Positions 50,231 through 60,582 of a stretch of DNA of 64,000 nucleotides are shown in pieces (the stretch's first letter is position 1; each line of letters opens with the position of its first letter). The notes beneath the pieces were generated by a model. It was not told the DNA's origin and made no database searches. It saw nothing but the letters and a program-made list of their open reading frames with translations. The position numbers and the translations under genes were made by a program. The DNA lies in contig NZ_JAINZP010000015.1 in the NCBI RefSeq assembly GCF_020166435.1, forward strand, positions 1 through 64,000, read 5' to 3'. The DNA is from Pectobacterium versatile. GTDB taxonomy: Bacteria; Pseudomonadota; Gammaproteobacteria; Enterobacterales; Enterobacteriaceae.

Positions 50231-50821
50231 ATGCTCGACCCTTCTTTTTTCAGCTACGTCACCGTCATGTCGATCACGCCGGGACCCAATAATTTGCTGC
50301 TGGCGACGTCAGGCGTCAATTTTGGCCTGCGTCGTACCTTGCCGATGCTGATGGGTATTTTAATTGGCTGTGCGCTACAAACGGCGCTGATGGGCGTGGC
50401 ATTGGAGCTGTTGCTGAGTTGGCTGAGCATGATCCGCCTGCCCCTCACTGTGCTGGGGTGCGTCTATCTGCTATGGCTATCGTGGAAAATCGTGCGCTCA
50501 TCGGCACCGGAATTACAAGGGCGAGTACAGCCAATGACCGTACTGCAAGGGACGTTATTTCAGGCGGTAAACCCAAAAGCCTGGCTGATGTCCAGCAACA
50601 TCGCACTGCTGTATACCGCCAGCAACGGTATCCTCCCCACAATGTTCGCCTTTATGGCGCTCAATCTGCCCTGTATTCTCGTTTGGGCCGTGCTCGGCGA
50701 TCGCATCGGCAAACATCTTCAGGAACCGTGGAAACTGAAGGCCTTCAACGGCATCATGGCGCTTTCGCTGGTGCTTACTACGTTCTGGATGCTGGCCGAA
50801 GCCATCAACGTCACGGGTTAA
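50231..50821 (+). CDS. LysE/RhtB-family amino acid exporter
   Basis: Inner-membrane exporter of amino acids or related compounds; substrate not predictable. 196 residues from MLDPSFFSYVTVMSITPGPNN; the start has AGGA seven bases upstream, while the longer frame from 50132 lies in the promoter region. The family motif TPGPNNLLL is near the N-terminus and about six membrane helices follow. It is probably under control of the divergent MocR regulator. Confidence 0.88.
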   Translation: MLDPSFFSYVTVMSITPGPNNLLLATSGVNFGLRRTLPMLMGILIGCALQTALMGVALELLLSWLSMIRLPLTVLGCVYLLWLSWKIVRSSAPELQGRVQPMTVLQGTLFQAVNPKAWLMSSNIALLYTASNGILPTMFAFMALNLPCILVWAVLGDRIGKHLQEPWKLKAFNGIMALSLVLTTFWMLAEAINVTG

Positions 50822-50827
50822 TTACAC

Positions 50828-50859
50828 AACTTCGGCGGGCTAATCTACCCGCCGAAGTT
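50828..50859. terminator. Hairpin between the LysE exporter and fhuB
   Basis: Perfect 12-bp stem AACTTCGGCGGG/CCCGCCGAAGTT with an eight-base loop between convergent genes. It has no long T-run. Confidence 0.7.
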
Positions 50860-50863
50860 CGCG

Positions 50864-52882
50864 TTATCTCACCTGCTTGCGTAGCAGATAAACAAAGTAA
50901 GGCGCGCCAATAAACGTCGCGAGCAGCCCTGCCGGGATCTGCGCCGGAAAGAGGATCATCCGGCCAAACCAGTCAGCAATCACCATCAGTGCCCCACCAA
51001 TCAATGCCGAGCTGGCGATTTGCGGTAATACGCGGCTAAAGCCCAGCATCCGCGCCATATGTGGTGCCATTAAGCCCACAAAGCTCATCGGCCCAACCAT
51101 CAGGGTTGCCATCGCGGTCAGTACCGATGCCAGCAGCAACACCAGCAGACGAACCGGTGTGACAGCTACACCAAGCGATCTGGCCGTTGTCGTACCCAGT
51201 GGCAAAATACGCAGCCAGCGCTGACAGAGTGGGACGATCAACAGTAGCAGAACCGCAATCACCGCCGTGCGTATCGCGTCAGTCGGTTCGACCGCATAGG
51301 TTGAGCCCGACAGCCAGGTCAGCACCGTTCCCATGCGCGGATCGCCACTGGCTAACAGCAGCGCTATGATGGTGGAAAACGCCATACTGAGCGCAATCCC
51401 CGCCAACAGCATACGCTGCGTGGAGAACCCACCACGACCGGCGATAATCACCATGACCAGCAGCGTTAACGCCGCGCCCGCGCTACCGGCCGGAAGCAGC
51501 CACACCAACGCATTGCCGGGAACGAAGAACAGTAAAACAATGACGCCAAACGAGGCACCAGAGCTAATCCCCAGCACTTCCGGGCTCCCCATCGGGTTGC
51601 CCGTCAGCTTTTGTATTAGCGTTCCCGCCACCGCCAGCATCACCCCGGCAGTTAGCGCCGCCAGCACCCGAGGCCAGCGCCATGAGAGCAACTGCGCTAA
51701 CACATCACCACCGCCCCACTGCCAGCCTTCCGCATCTTTCCCCAACATCAGCGCCGCGATCACCACCATTCCCAGCAGCGTGATGCCGAGTACCAGCCAC
51801 GTTCCCCACAGGCGGCGTTCAACCGTCGGCGTGCTATTGCTGTCGACCAGAGCAGGCTGACCACTATTACGCAGGCGCGGCAGCAGCCACAGTAGCAGCG
51901 GCGCACCAATCAGCGCCGTCGCGGCCCCCGTTGGGACGTCAAGCCACACGCGGCTCAGCCAGATAACGCCCTGATCGGCGACGCCGAGCAGCAACGCCCC
52001 GAGCAACGGTGCTAATAAAAGACGGTGAAGTAAACGCCGTGCGCCCAGCATTTTCGCCAGCAGCGGCGCAAACAGGCCGATAAAACCGATAATGCCTGCC
52101 GCATTCACCAACTGGGCACACAGGAAAATCCCAAGCCCAAGCGCGCTCAGACGTGCCAGCGACAGCCCAAGCCCCAGATTACGTGCAACGCCGTCATCCA
52201 GCCCCAGCAGGGTTAGCGGGCGAATCAACAATAGCGCCAGACAGAAACACACCAGAAGACGCGGGAGAACAAACTGCACATTGCTCCAGTCCTGTTGGTT
52301 CAGCACGCCGCTGCTCCACAGGAACAAGCCCTGAAGCTGCTCATGATGGAAAAGCACCAGCAGCTGATTGACCGCGCTACAGTAGAAACTCAGCACCAAT
52401 CCCGCCAGTATCAGCGTCACCGGCGATAACCGCTTGCCCCAGGCGACGCCAAACACCAGCGCGCCAACCACCAGCGCCCCGATCATCGCAGCAGCCTGTT
52501 GGATCCATACGCCACCGGGCAGCGCCCATAGCGTTACCACCGTGATGCCGAGCTGTGCGCCCGTGGCAATCCCCAGCGTTGATGGCTCAGCTAGCGGATT
52601 ACGCAAGACCTGTTGGAACAGCACGCCACACAATCCCAGCCCCGCACCAATCAGCAGCGCCAGTACCATGCGCGGCAACAAACTGTAGTGAAACAGAAGC
52701 TGCTGCATATTGTTCAAGGCGGGCTGTGTCAGCCCCTGAAGCCACTGCGATACAGGCAATTGCTGCTGCAAGTTGTAGCTGCCCATTCCCAGAATCACGA
52801 ACAGCAGAAAACCGATTAAAACAACAGGCAGCACCAGCGGGTGCACAGCACGCTTGTGCGCGGCAGACAGAGAATTAGGCAT
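50864..52882 (-). CDS. fhuB: Ferric hydroxamate ABC transporter permease FhuB
   Basis: Imports iron(III)-hydroxamate siderophores across the inner membrane. 672 residues, formed of two homologous halves (~1-330 and ~345-670), each with about ten membrane helices, as in E. coli FhuB. Repeated motifs GNPLAEPSTLGI and GNPMGSPEVLGIS lie at equivalent positions in the halves. The start overlaps the end of fhuD by eight bases. Confidence 0.97.
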   Translation of the reverse strand: MPNSLSAAHKRAVHPLVLPVVLIGFLLFVILGMGSYNLQQQLPVSQWLQGLTQPALNNMQQLLFHYSLLPRMVLALLIGAGLGLCGVLFQQVLRNPLAEPSTLGIATGAQLGITVVTLWALPGGVWIQQAAAMIGALVVGALVFGVAWGKRLSPVTLILAGLVLSFYCSAVNQLLVLFHHEQLQGLFLWSSGVLNQQDWSNVQFVLPRLLVCFCLALLLIRPLTLLGLDDGVARNLGLGLSLARLSALGLGIFLCAQLVNAAGIIGFIGLFAPLLAKMLGARRLLHRLLLAPLLGALLLGVADQGVIWLSRVWLDVPTGAATALIGAPLLLWLLPRLRNSGQPALVDSNSTPTVERRLWGTWLVLGITLLGMVVIAALMLGKDAEGWQWGGGDVLAQLLSWRWPRVLAALTAGVMLAVAGTLIQKLTGNPMGSPEVLGISSGASFGVIVLLFFVPGNALVWLLPAGSAGAALTLLVMVIIAGRGGFSTQRMLLAGIALSMAFSTIIALLLASGDPRMGTVLTWLSGSTYAVEPTDAIRTAVIAVLLLLIVPLCQRWLRILPLGTTTARSLGVAVTPVRLLVLLLASVLTAMATLMVGPMSFVGLMAPHMARMLGFSRVLPQIASSALIGGALMVIADWFGRMILFPAQIPAGLLATFIGAPYFVYLLRKQVR

Positions 52883-53801
52883 GTGTTCTCGCCTCCAATG
52901 CCTGATTCAATACGCGACAGAAGCGCATCGCCGAGAGCGTTCCGCCGTACAGCCAGACGGCTGGCACACGTTGCAAACGCTGGTTACGCACAAACGGCAT
53001 GGCCTGCCAGAGCGGATTATTATCAAGCTGAGCGCTGATGGCGCTATCACCATGTTCGAAACAGAGTACGTTGGCATCGCCGATCTCAGCCAGGCTCTCA
53101 ATGCCGACAATCGTACTGCCCCAGAAGCTGGTTTCACCACGCCAGGCATTCTCTATTCCGATGTGATCCATCACTTCCTGAAAAAGGCTGTTCTTGCCGA
53201 TCACCAACACATGGCGGCTGTCGACCAGCGTGATGAGCAACAGAGGCCGCTGGGTGTAAGGCTGGAGTGTGATTTTTTCCTGCTGGAGATACTGCGCCAG
53301 CTCCGTCAGGTGCCGTTCTCCGGCCGCTTTCATATTTAGCGCATCGGCCAGTTTCATGACCGAGGCCTGTGCCGACGTCAGCGGTTTTCCCTGTTCGTTG
53401 CTGAAGCCAAAGCCCAGCAGCGGAGAAATACGGGACATTTTCGCGACCGAAGGGCCGTAGCCTTCAGAGTAAAGAATCAGGGACGGGCGAATCTGCGTGA
53501 GCAATTCCAGATTGGGCTCGGTACGCAGCCCCACATCAATCACCGATTCAGGCAGCGCTGGCTCTTTCACCCACAGGTTATAGTTATGTTTATCGGCAAT
53601 CGCGAAGGGCGTGATGCCCAACACCAGAAGCAGTTCAACAGGCAACCACTCCAGCGCCACAATGCGGTTTACATCGGGAAATGTGGCAGTGGCTCCCTTG
53701 CTCGCCGCTGAATAAACCAGCGGGGACAATAGCAGCGCCGTCAGCAAACGACGGCGTAGCGGATCGGGGGAGGATGGAGAAGAAAAAAGTTCAGGCATCA
53801 T
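52875..53801 (-). CDS. fhuD: Periplasmic ferric hydroxamate-binding protein FhuD
   Basis: Binds hydroxamate siderophores in the periplasm and passes them to FhuB. About 308 residues from MMPELFSSPSS. The leader has RRRLLTALLLSPL, a twin-arginine-type signal as in E. coli FhuD. The in-frame extension to 53936 lies inside fhuC and is rejected. WLPVELLLVLGITPFAIAD and the final cobalamin/siderophore-binding fold are typical. It follows fhuC after 16 bp. Confidence 0.95.
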   Translation of the reverse strand: MMPELFSSPSSPDPLRRRLLTALLLSPLVYSAASKGATATFPDVNRIVALEWLPVELLLVLGITPFAIADKHNYNLWVKEPALPESVIDVGLRTEPNLELLTQIRPSLILYSEGYGPSVAKMSRISPLLGFGFSNEQGKPLTSAQASVMKLADALNMKAAGERHLTELAQYLQQEKITLQPYTQRPLLLITLVDSRHVLVIGKNSLFQEVMDHIGIENAWRGETSFWGSTIVGIESLAEIGDANVLCFEHGDSAISAQLDNNPLWQAMPFVRNQRLQRVPAVWLYGGTLSAMRFCRVLNQALEARTHA

Positions 53802-53817
53802 GAGCAGGAAAACCGAG

Positions 53818-54615
53818 TTAACAAACGAAGCTGACCGGCGCGCCACCCGCCGGATGAGGCAAAATACCCATGGGAATGCCGTAGATATTTTCCAGCACGT
53901 CCCCTTGCATGAGCGCGACAGGCTCACCCTGCGCAATCATTTTGCCGCCGCGCAACGCTACCAGATGATCGCAGTAGCGCGCAGCCATGTTGATATCATG
54001 CAACACAGCAATGACGGTGATGCCGCGCTCGCGGCTCATGCGCTGAATCAGCGCCAGCACCTCAACCTGATGCGCAATATCCAGTGCGGAGGTCGGTTCA
54101 TCCAGCAGCAGGCAGCGGCTATCCTGTGCCACCGTCATCGCCAGCCAGGCTCGCTGCCGTTCACCGCCAGACAGGCTATCCACCAGACGGTTAGCAAACG
54201 GCTTTAATCCCACCAGCGTGATGGCTTCTTCGACCTTTTCCCGATCGGCGCTGCCGAAACGGCCTAATGCGCCGTGCCACGGGTAGCGCCCCACAGCAAC
54301 CAGCTCACGCACGGTCATCCCTTCGGCAGCAGGAAGCTGCTGCGGTAAATAGGCAACCTGACGGGCGAACAATTTGCTGTCCCAGCTTCCGGTCGCCTGT
54401 TCACCCAGCAATGCGGTTCCGCTGCTGGCGGACTGATGGCGACCCAGAATTTTCAGCAATGTCGATTTGCCTGAGCCGTTGTGCCCGATCAGCCCACACA
54501 CTTTCCCCACGGGAAAGGTGATAGATAACGGATGTAGCAGCGTGCGTCCGGCGACGGAAAAGCTGACGTCGTCCAGTCTGAAGGTAGTGTCAGGCAGTAC
54601 AGTTTGATTTTGCAT
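53818..54615 (-). CDS. fhuC: Ferric hydroxamate ABC transporter ATPase FhuC
   Basis: Energises hydroxamate uptake. 265 residues. Walker A GHNGSGKST (44-52), signature LSGGERQRAW, Walker B CLLLDEPTSALD. First gene of fhuCDB. The receptor gene fhuA, which precedes fhuC in E. coli, is not present between this gene and mrcB. A Fur-like box lies upstream. Confidence 0.97.
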   Translation of the reverse strand: MQNQTVLPDTTFRLDDVSFSVAGRTLLHPLSITFPVGKVCGLIGHNGSGKSTLLKILGRHQSASSGTALLGEQATGSWDSKLFARQVAYLPQQLPAAEGMTVRELVAVGRYPWHGALGRFGSADREKVEEAITLVGLKPFANRLVDSLSGGERQRAWLAMTVAQDSRCLLLDEPTSALDIAHQVEVLALIQRMSRERGITVIAVLHDINMAARYCDHLVALRGGKMIAQGEPVALMQGDVLENIYGIPMGILPHPAGGAPVSFVC

Positions 54616-54696
54616 AGCGCTTTTGGTTTTTTAATGTCACCGAAGGAAAGGGGTGAGCAGAATTCACTATTTCCGTAACCGTCGATCTAAAAGAGA

Positions 54697-54716
54697 ACGA
54701 TAACGATTACGATAAA
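54697..54716. promoter_or_regulatory. Fur-box-like sequence upstream of fhuC
   Basis: GATAAC-GATTAC-GATAAA, three successive hexamers resembling the Fur repeat NATWAT, about 85-100 bp before fhuC. Consistent with iron repression of fhuCDB. Confidence 0.6.
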
Positions 54717-54838
54717 GGCAGAATGATAGGCGCAACGGAATGCCAATCGCAAGACTTTTACCTGTCAGCGTTAGAGTGCTCCGGCAGGAAAAGTGGTATC
54801 AGGCAGGACGTGACCTTTCTCGAAAAAACGACAGCAGC

Positions 54839-54866
54839 AAAAAAATACCCCCGGATTAACCGGGGG
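54839..54866 (-). terminator. Terminator after mrcB
   Basis: Reading leftward: CCCCCGG, loop TTAAT, CCGGGGG, then TA and a run of Ts. Located 14 bp after the mrcB stop. Confidence 0.88.
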
Positions 54867-54879
54867 CAGTGAGAGGAAT

Positions 54880-57360
54880 TTATTGACCAAACATTTCTTT
54901 GATCCAGTCAGCGACGCCTTCTCCGTTTTGCTGGTCCTGCTGCGCTGAAGGCTGCGGCTGGCTAGCCTGACACAACGCCTGCGGATTATCCGTCCAGACC
55001 GGCAATACGCGTCCGGCGCTGCTGCCGTTGCAGATAAAGTTACCGCTGGCATCCACCGTCATGGTCGTAATGCCTTCCGGCGGCGTCAGCATCAACGGCA
55101 GCGGCGTTTGGTTCTCCAGGTAGCGACGATAAATCGTCAGCGCACCGTTCGCCCCAGTCAGCTTGGCCGGGCCGTTGTTATCTCGCCCTACCCAGCTAAT
55201 CGCCACTTCTTTACCGTCGATTCCAGCAAACCAGCTGTCACGCAGGTCGTTAGTCGTACCGGTTTTCGCTGCCAGATGATAATTCGGGAATTTCACCGCC
55301 AGCGAACGCGACGTACCGCGTTCAACAACCTGCTGCATGCCATACAGCGTCAGATAGGCAGCCTGCGCCGGAACCGCGCGTTCCGCCTGCGGGAAGCTCT
55401 GATACAGCACCGTGCCATCCTCAGCAATCACCGAACGCAGTGAGGAAAGCGGCGCGCGATTGCCGCCGCTGGCGATCGTCTGATACTCCTGCGCCACTTC
55501 CATCGGCGTCAGACTGATCGCTCCCAGTAGCATCGCTGGTACAGGTTGAATCACATTGTCAGGGATCCCTAAACGCTTCAACGTTGCCGTGATCTGATCC
55601 AGCCCCACGGCCATCCCCAGATTGACGGTCGGCACGTTCAGCGAGCTCGCCAGCGCATCGACGAGCATAACGCTGCCGCGGAATTCACGATCGTAGTTCT
55701 TCGGCTGCCACACCTGCCCGTTAGACTGTTTTATCGACAGCGGCTCATCCGCCAACAGAGTATTTAGACGATAAGTATCCGGCTGGCTCAGCGCCGTCAG
55801 GTAGGTTGACGGCTTCGCCAACGACCCGATCGGACGACGCGCCTGTAGCGCACGGTTAAACCCGGCGTACTGCGTTTGAGCACCGCCAACCATCGCGCGA
55901 ACTTCACCGCTGAAGCGATCGACAATCACCATCGCCGCTTCCAGATCGTTGACGTTACGCCCAGCACGCAGTGCCGGAACCCCGACTTCCACCGCTTTTT
56001 CCGCCGCATCCTGCGAAACTGGATCGAGCGTGGTAAAGATCTTCACGCCGGAGAGATCGTTAACCTTGTCGCCAAGCCGCTGTTGCAGTTCCTGACGAAC
56101 CAGTTGCATAAACGCGGGCTGAGGACTGATTACGCCGCCTTTCGGCTGTACGCCCAATGGACGCGCACTCAGCATATTGTACAGGTCGGCATCAATAACC
56201 TGTTGATTTTGCAATAGACGCAGCACCAGATTACGTCGCTCTAACGTAATCTGCGGATTACGCCACGGGTTATACAGCGACGCCCCTTTCACCATGCCCA
56301 CCAGCAGCGCCTGCTGATCGAGGCTCAGTTCATTCACCGGACGACCAAAGTAATACAGGCTGGCGAGCGGGAAACCGCGGATCTGATCGTTACCGCTCTG
56401 ACCGAGATACACTTCGTTCAGATACAGTTCAAGGATACGATCCTTGCTGTAGCGATAATCCATGATCAGCGCCATATAGGCTTCGTTAGCTTTACGCCAC
56501 AGCGAACGCTCGTTGGTCAGGAACAAGTTCTTAACCAGCTGCTGCGTCAGCGTACTGCCGCCCTGTACCGCGCGCCCCGCAGTGATGTTCGCTAAGAACG
56601 CACGGCCAATGGAGTACAGGCTGATACCATCGTGTTCATAAAAATGGCGGTCTTCGGTCGCGACCAGAGTATCAACCAGCAGATCGGGGAAACCGGCACG
56701 CGGCACGAACAAACGCTGTTCGCCATTCGGCGACTGCATCATGGTGATCAGTTTCGGATCGAGACGGAAAAAGCCGAAGTTACGCTGGTTGTCCAGATTC
56801 TGGATCTGTGACAGACGATCGTTGGCAAACGTCAGGCGCGCCTGAATCTGCCCTTCTTTTCCATCAGGGAAATCAAATGGACGGCGCAGCATATCGATGT
56901 TGTTGCCACGCACGCTGAATTCACCCGGACGGGTAATGCGGCTCACCTGACGGTATTGCATGCCTTCCAGCAGACTGATCATCTCTTTCTGGCTATAGGC
57001 CATGCCCGGCTCAAGGTTAACCATGCGGCCATAGACGGCGGCCGGCAACTGCCAGACTTTACCTTCAATACGGCTACGGATCTGGCTGTCGAGGTACACA
57101 CCATAGATCGCCATCGCCACAGCAAAGATCAGGAACAGCTTGATCGCCAGCCCCAGCCAGCGCCGTCTTCTCTGCGATTTACGCGTCATGGTGTCATCGC
57201 CGTCGTAATCATCATCGTCGTCATAGTCGTCCTGATAATCGTCATAGTCTTCATCATCATAGTCGTCATCCCTGCGACGTCGTATGGCCTGCTTGCGTTC
57301 AGGCTTACGTTTTGGCGCTCTCCCTTTGCGCCCGATAGGTTCGCGGTCATCCCGAGACAT
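54880..57360 (-). CDS. mrcB: Penicillin-binding protein 1B (bifunctional peptidoglycan synthase)
   Basis: Polymerises glycan strands and cross-links peptides in the cell wall. 826 residues. The cytoplasmic N-terminus has a basic stretch and then a striking Asp/Tyr-rich tract (31-56). Membrane anchor ~69-89. GT51 domain with catalytic Glu236 in [10 protein letters not shown] and [12 protein letters not shown]. Transpeptidase domain with SLAKPSTY (Ser513, Lys516), SSLN and KTGTTND. Full length; acidic N-terminus is also seen in E. coli PBP1b. Confidence 0.97.
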   Translation of the reverse strand: MSRDDREPIGRKGRAPKRKPERKQAIRRRRDDDYDDEDYDDYQDDYDDDDDYDGDDTMTRKSQRRRRWLGLAIKLFLIFAVAMAIYGVYLDSQIRSRIEGKVWQLPAAVYGRMVNLEPGMAYSQKEMISLLEGMQYRQVSRITRPGEFSVRGNNIDMLRRPFDFPDGKEGQIQARLTFANDRLSQIQNLDNQRNFGFFRLDPKLITMMQSPNGEQRLFVPRAGFPDLLVDTLVATEDRHFYEHDGISLYSIGRAFLANITAGRAVQGGSTLTQQLVKNLFLTNERSLWRKANEAYMALIMDYRYSKDRILELYLNEVYLGQSGNDQIRGFPLASLYYFGRPVNELSLDQQALLVGMVKGASLYNPWRNPQITLERRNLVLRLLQNQQVIDADLYNMLSARPLGVQPKGGVISPQPAFMQLVRQELQQRLGDKVNDLSGVKIFTTLDPVSQDAAEKAVEVGVPALRAGRNVNDLEAAMVIVDRFSGEVRAMVGGAQTQYAGFNRALQARRPIGSLAKPSTYLTALSQPDTYRLNTLLADEPLSIKQSNGQVWQPKNYDREFRGSVMLVDALASSLNVPTVNLGMAVGLDQITATLKRLGIPDNVIQPVPAMLLGAISLTPMEVAQEYQTIASGGNRAPLSSLRSVIAEDGTVLYQSFPQAERAVPAQAAYLTLYGMQQVVERGTSRSLAVKFPNYHLAAKTGTTNDLRDSWFAGIDGKEVAISWVGRDNNGPAKLTGANGALTIYRRYLENQTPLPLMLTPPEGITTMTVDASGNFICNGSSAGRVLPVWTDNPQALCQASQPQPSAQQDQQNGEGVADWIKEMFGQ

Positions 57361-57462
57361 TACAATAACTTCTCCATCAGGTTGTTCACGGCTATCTGCT
57401 CTGCGCTCAAGCCGCCTACTCTGTTTCCAGCCCCTTTTTTGGGAAAGCGGAAACGTCTGAAA

Positions 57463-59931
57463 TTAGTGATTCTGATATTTCTTGGTACGTCTCGTCGGAG
57501 CCGTATTTGCCGGATCATCCGGCCAGACATGCTTGGGGTAACGTCCCTTCATCTCTTTTTGCACGTCACGGTAGGTGCCTTGCCAGAATGCCGCTAAATC
57601 TCGCGTAATCTGTAGTGGACGCTGTGCGGGTGACAAAAGTTCCAATACCAACGCCACACGCCCTTCCGCCAGCAGCGGGCTCTGCTGCTCACCGAACATT
57701 TCTTGCATCCGCACCGACAGCACCGGTGGCTTATCATCATAATAGGCGATAGGCAAGCGACTGCCGCCGGGGGCCGTATAGTGCGTGGGCAATGCGCTAT
57801 CTAGCCGCTGTCGCAGCGACCAGTCCAACAGTCGCAACAGCGCATCACTCAAATGGATCTGGTGCAGCGCACGTAAATCACGCACGCCAGCAAGTGACGG
57901 CAGTAACCAGACTTCCAGCGTTGCCAGCAGCGTTTCCTCGTCCACTCGCGGCCAGTCAACTTCCGGCAACCACTGGTGCGCGCACTGTAGCCGGGCGCGT
58001 AGCTGCAACGCCGCAGCATCCCAGTTTAATACATCAATCCCCTGTTCCCGAATCCAGGATAACATCGCCTGCTGTAGTGCCTCATCGGATGGCTTATTTA
58101 GCGGGCGCGTTCGCAGAGTCAGACAACCTATCTGGTCGCGCTGGCTGGCGCGCAGAGTACCCTTTTCTTCGTCCCAGTGCACCACGTTACGTTCATTTAT
58201 TAATCCGGGTAGCCGCCGTTCCAGCCGTTCAATATCCAGCGGCAACGCCAGCAGGATCCGTGCCTCTGCGCTTTGCTTGTTTTGCACTAATCGATCGTTC
58301 TGTAGCAACGCCGGGGTCAGCAGCCACTCCGTACCTGACAGTGCTTCATCGGCCGACATCATCGCGCCGCTGCCGTTAGCAAGCTGGTAGCGGCCATCCT
58401 GACTACGCCGCCGAGCGATGCGGTCGGGGAAAGCCTGTGCCAACAGCCAGTCGGCTTCGCCGCCGTTAATGCGTCCCGAGGTCGTCGATAAACGACGCGT
58501 CAGCTGCTTTGCCCGCCGCAACCAGTGTGGCAATGGGCGATGCAGCCAATCAGCCAGATTAATCGACCCGCTACGCGGCGGCTCTTCGAGTATCGCCGCC
58601 AAACACCCAGCGGTGGCTAATGCATCTGAACCTTGCTGTGACGCGGCATACAGCATCGTCGCCAGTCGGGCATCGCAGCCTAACGCGGCTATTTTCCGAC
58701 CCTCGGCAGTCAGCCGATCTTGTTTATCGGTAATACCAAGCTGGCGCAGCAGTTGACGTGCAGCATAAAGCGCAGGAGCTGGCGGGGTATCCAGCCAGGT
58801 TAACTGCGTCACATCAGTGCAGCCCCACTGTAATAAATCCAGCCAGATGCTGCTTAAATCGCTATTCAGTATCTCGGCTTCACTCTGCACCGCCGCGCGT
58901 TCTGCCTGTTCGCGAGGGCATAAATGCCAGCATATACCGGGACTTAAACGTCCTGCACGTCCGGCGCGTTGCACCATCGACGCCTGACTGATTCGCTGCG
59001 TCATCAGTCGGGTGACACCGCTTTTCACATCAAAGCTGGCTACACGCTCAAGGCCGCTATCCATCACCAGCCGGATGCCTTCAATCGTCAGGCTGGTTTC
59101 GGCAATATTGGTGGCTAACACCACCTTACGACGACCCGGTTCCGTGGGCAGAATCGCCTTTTGCTGCTCCGCCAGCGTCAATGCACCATATAAAGGACAA
59201 AGATCTGTCTCGCTCGACACGCTATTTTCCAGCAGTGCCTGCACACGGCGAATCTCCGCGACGCCGGGCAAAAACAGCAGCAGCGAACCGGCTTCTTCAC
59301 TGAGCAAACGCCGCACCTGTCGCGCAACGCCTTCTTCCAAACGCTCCTGACTGTTCAACGGGGCATAACACCGCTCTACCGGATAGCTGCGGCCTTCGGA
59401 AATCACGCAGACGGCTTCCGGCAACAGCGCCGCCAGCCGTGCATTGTCGAGCGTCGCGGACATAATCAGCAGCTTTAAGTCTTCACGCAGCCCTTGTTGC
59501 ACATCGAGCAACAGCGCCAATGCTAAATCGGCCTGCACGCTGCGCTCGTGAAATTCATCAAGGATGATTAGCGCCACGCCTTGCAGTTCCGCATCCTGTT
59601 GCAGCAAACGAGTCAGCATGCCTTCGGTGACGACTTCCAGCCTCGTTGCGTCACTCACGCAGCTTTCCGACCGCATGCGATAGCCTATGGTTTTCCCCGG
59701 TTCTTCACCTAGCTGCTGCGCCAGCCTCCAAGCCACGCTCTTTGCCGCCAGACGGCGTGGCTCCAGCATGATAATGCGCCCGTTCACATTGCCCTGTTGT
59801 AGCAACTGCAACGGAAGCCAGGTCGATTTCCCTGCCCCCGTTGGCGCATTAAGCAGCACCTGGGGCGCGGTATGTAGCGCCGTTATCACATCATCCAGCA
59901 CGGCGCTGACGGGCGGTAAAATCACAGACAT
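57463..59931 (-). CDS. hrpB: ATP-dependent RNA helicase HrpB (DEAH-type)
   Basis: Putative RNA helicase of unknown cellular role. 822 residues. Walker A APTGAGKST (29-37), DEFH variant of the DEAH box (125-128), SATL, and QRAGRAGRLSPG in the second domain. The C-terminal HrpB-specific region is complete. Divergent from thpR, as in E. coli. Confidence 0.96.
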   Translation of the reverse strand: MSVILPPVSAVLDDVITALHTAPQVLLNAPTGAGKSTWLPLQLLQQGNVNGRIIMLEPRRLAAKSVAWRLAQQLGEEPGKTIGYRMRSESCVSDATRLEVVTEGMLTRLLQQDAELQGVALIILDEFHERSVQADLALALLLDVQQGLREDLKLLIMSATLDNARLAALLPEAVCVISEGRSYPVERCYAPLNSQERLEEGVARQVRRLLSEEAGSLLLFLPGVAEIRRVQALLENSVSSETDLCPLYGALTLAEQQKAILPTEPGRRKVVLATNIAETSLTIEGIRLVMDSGLERVASFDVKSGVTRLMTQRISQASMVQRAGRAGRLSPGICWHLCPREQAERAAVQSEAEILNSDLSSIWLDLLQWGCTDVTQLTWLDTPPAPALYAARQLLRQLGITDKQDRLTAEGRKIAALGCDARLATMLYAASQQGSDALATAGCLAAILEEPPRSGSINLADWLHRPLPHWLRRAKQLTRRLSTTSGRINGGEADWLLAQAFPDRIARRRSQDGRYQLANGSGAMMSADEALSGTEWLLTPALLQNDRLVQNKQSAEARILLALPLDIERLERRLPGLINERNVVHWDEEKGTLRASQRDQIGCLTLRTRPLNKPSDEALQQAMLSWIREQGIDVLNWDAAALQLRARLQCAHQWLPEVDWPRVDEETLLATLEVWLLPSLAGVRDLRALHQIHLSDALLRLLDWSLRQRLDSALPTHYTAPGGSRLPIAYYDDKPPVLSVRMQEMFGEQQSPLLAEGRVALVLELLSPAQRPLQITRDLAAFWQGTYRDVQKEMKGRYPKHVWPDDPANTAPTRRTKKYQNH

Positions 59932-60017
59932 CTCCGTATAAGGTTAACTTTCAGCGGCGAGCATTGTAGCATCTGGATGAATGCAGCATCTGATGGAATC
60001 AGAACAGAGAGATCGCC

Positions 60018-60548
60018 ATGTCAGCCACCCGCCGCCTGTTTTTTGCCTTATCACTGCCAGAAGCCACACAGCAAGAGATTATCCGCTGGCGTGCCGAACA
60101 CTTCCCTCTGGAAGCGGGTCGTCCGGTCGCCTCCGCGAATCTTCATCTAACGCTGGCATTTTTGGGCGATGTCAGCGAGCAAAAAGCGCAGGTCTTGCAG
60201 ACATTGGCGGGCCGCATCCATCAGCCCGCCTTTTCCCTTACGCTGAATGACGCTGGACACTGGCCGCGTCCCGGCGTGGTCTGGCTGGGCTGCCATCGTG
60301 CACCGCGTGGGCTGTTACAGTTGGCGGAACTGCTGCGTTCTCAGGCCGCGCGCAACGGCTGCTATCAAACGGCCTTGCCGTTTCACCCACACATTACGCT
60401 ATTACGTGGCGCGACCCGCCCCGTTGCGATTCCCCCCGCCACCTTTAGCTGGCAGACCGACATGACGCACTTTTCTCTTTATCAGTCACTTTTCAACAAT
60501 GGCAAAACTCGCTATCAACAGCTGGAAAGCTGGTCATTTATTAAATAA
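60018..60548 (+). CDS. thpR: RNA 2',3'-cyclic phosphodiesterase ThpR (LigT)
   Basis: 2H-phosphoesterase that opens 2',3'-cyclic phosphates and can ligate tRNA halves in vitro. 176 residues. The two HxT motifs are HLT (43-45) and HIT (125-127). It is 34 bp before sfsA on the same strand. Confidence 0.94.
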   Translation: MSATRRLFFALSLPEATQQEIIRWRAEHFPLEAGRPVASANLHLTLAFLGDVSEQKAQVLQTLAGRIHQPAFSLTLNDAGHWPRPGVVWLGCHRAPRGLLQLAELLRSQAARNGCYQTALPFHPHITLLRGATRPVAIPPATFSWQTDMTHFSLYQSLFNNGKTRYQQLESWSFIK

Positions 60549-60582
60549 GTAGTCGAGTGGATAAACAAAAAACAGGATACGC

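Noticed and set aside
53802-53936. N-terminal extension of fhuD
   Set aside because: It lies within the fhuC coding sequence in another frame and destroys the twin-arginine signal position.
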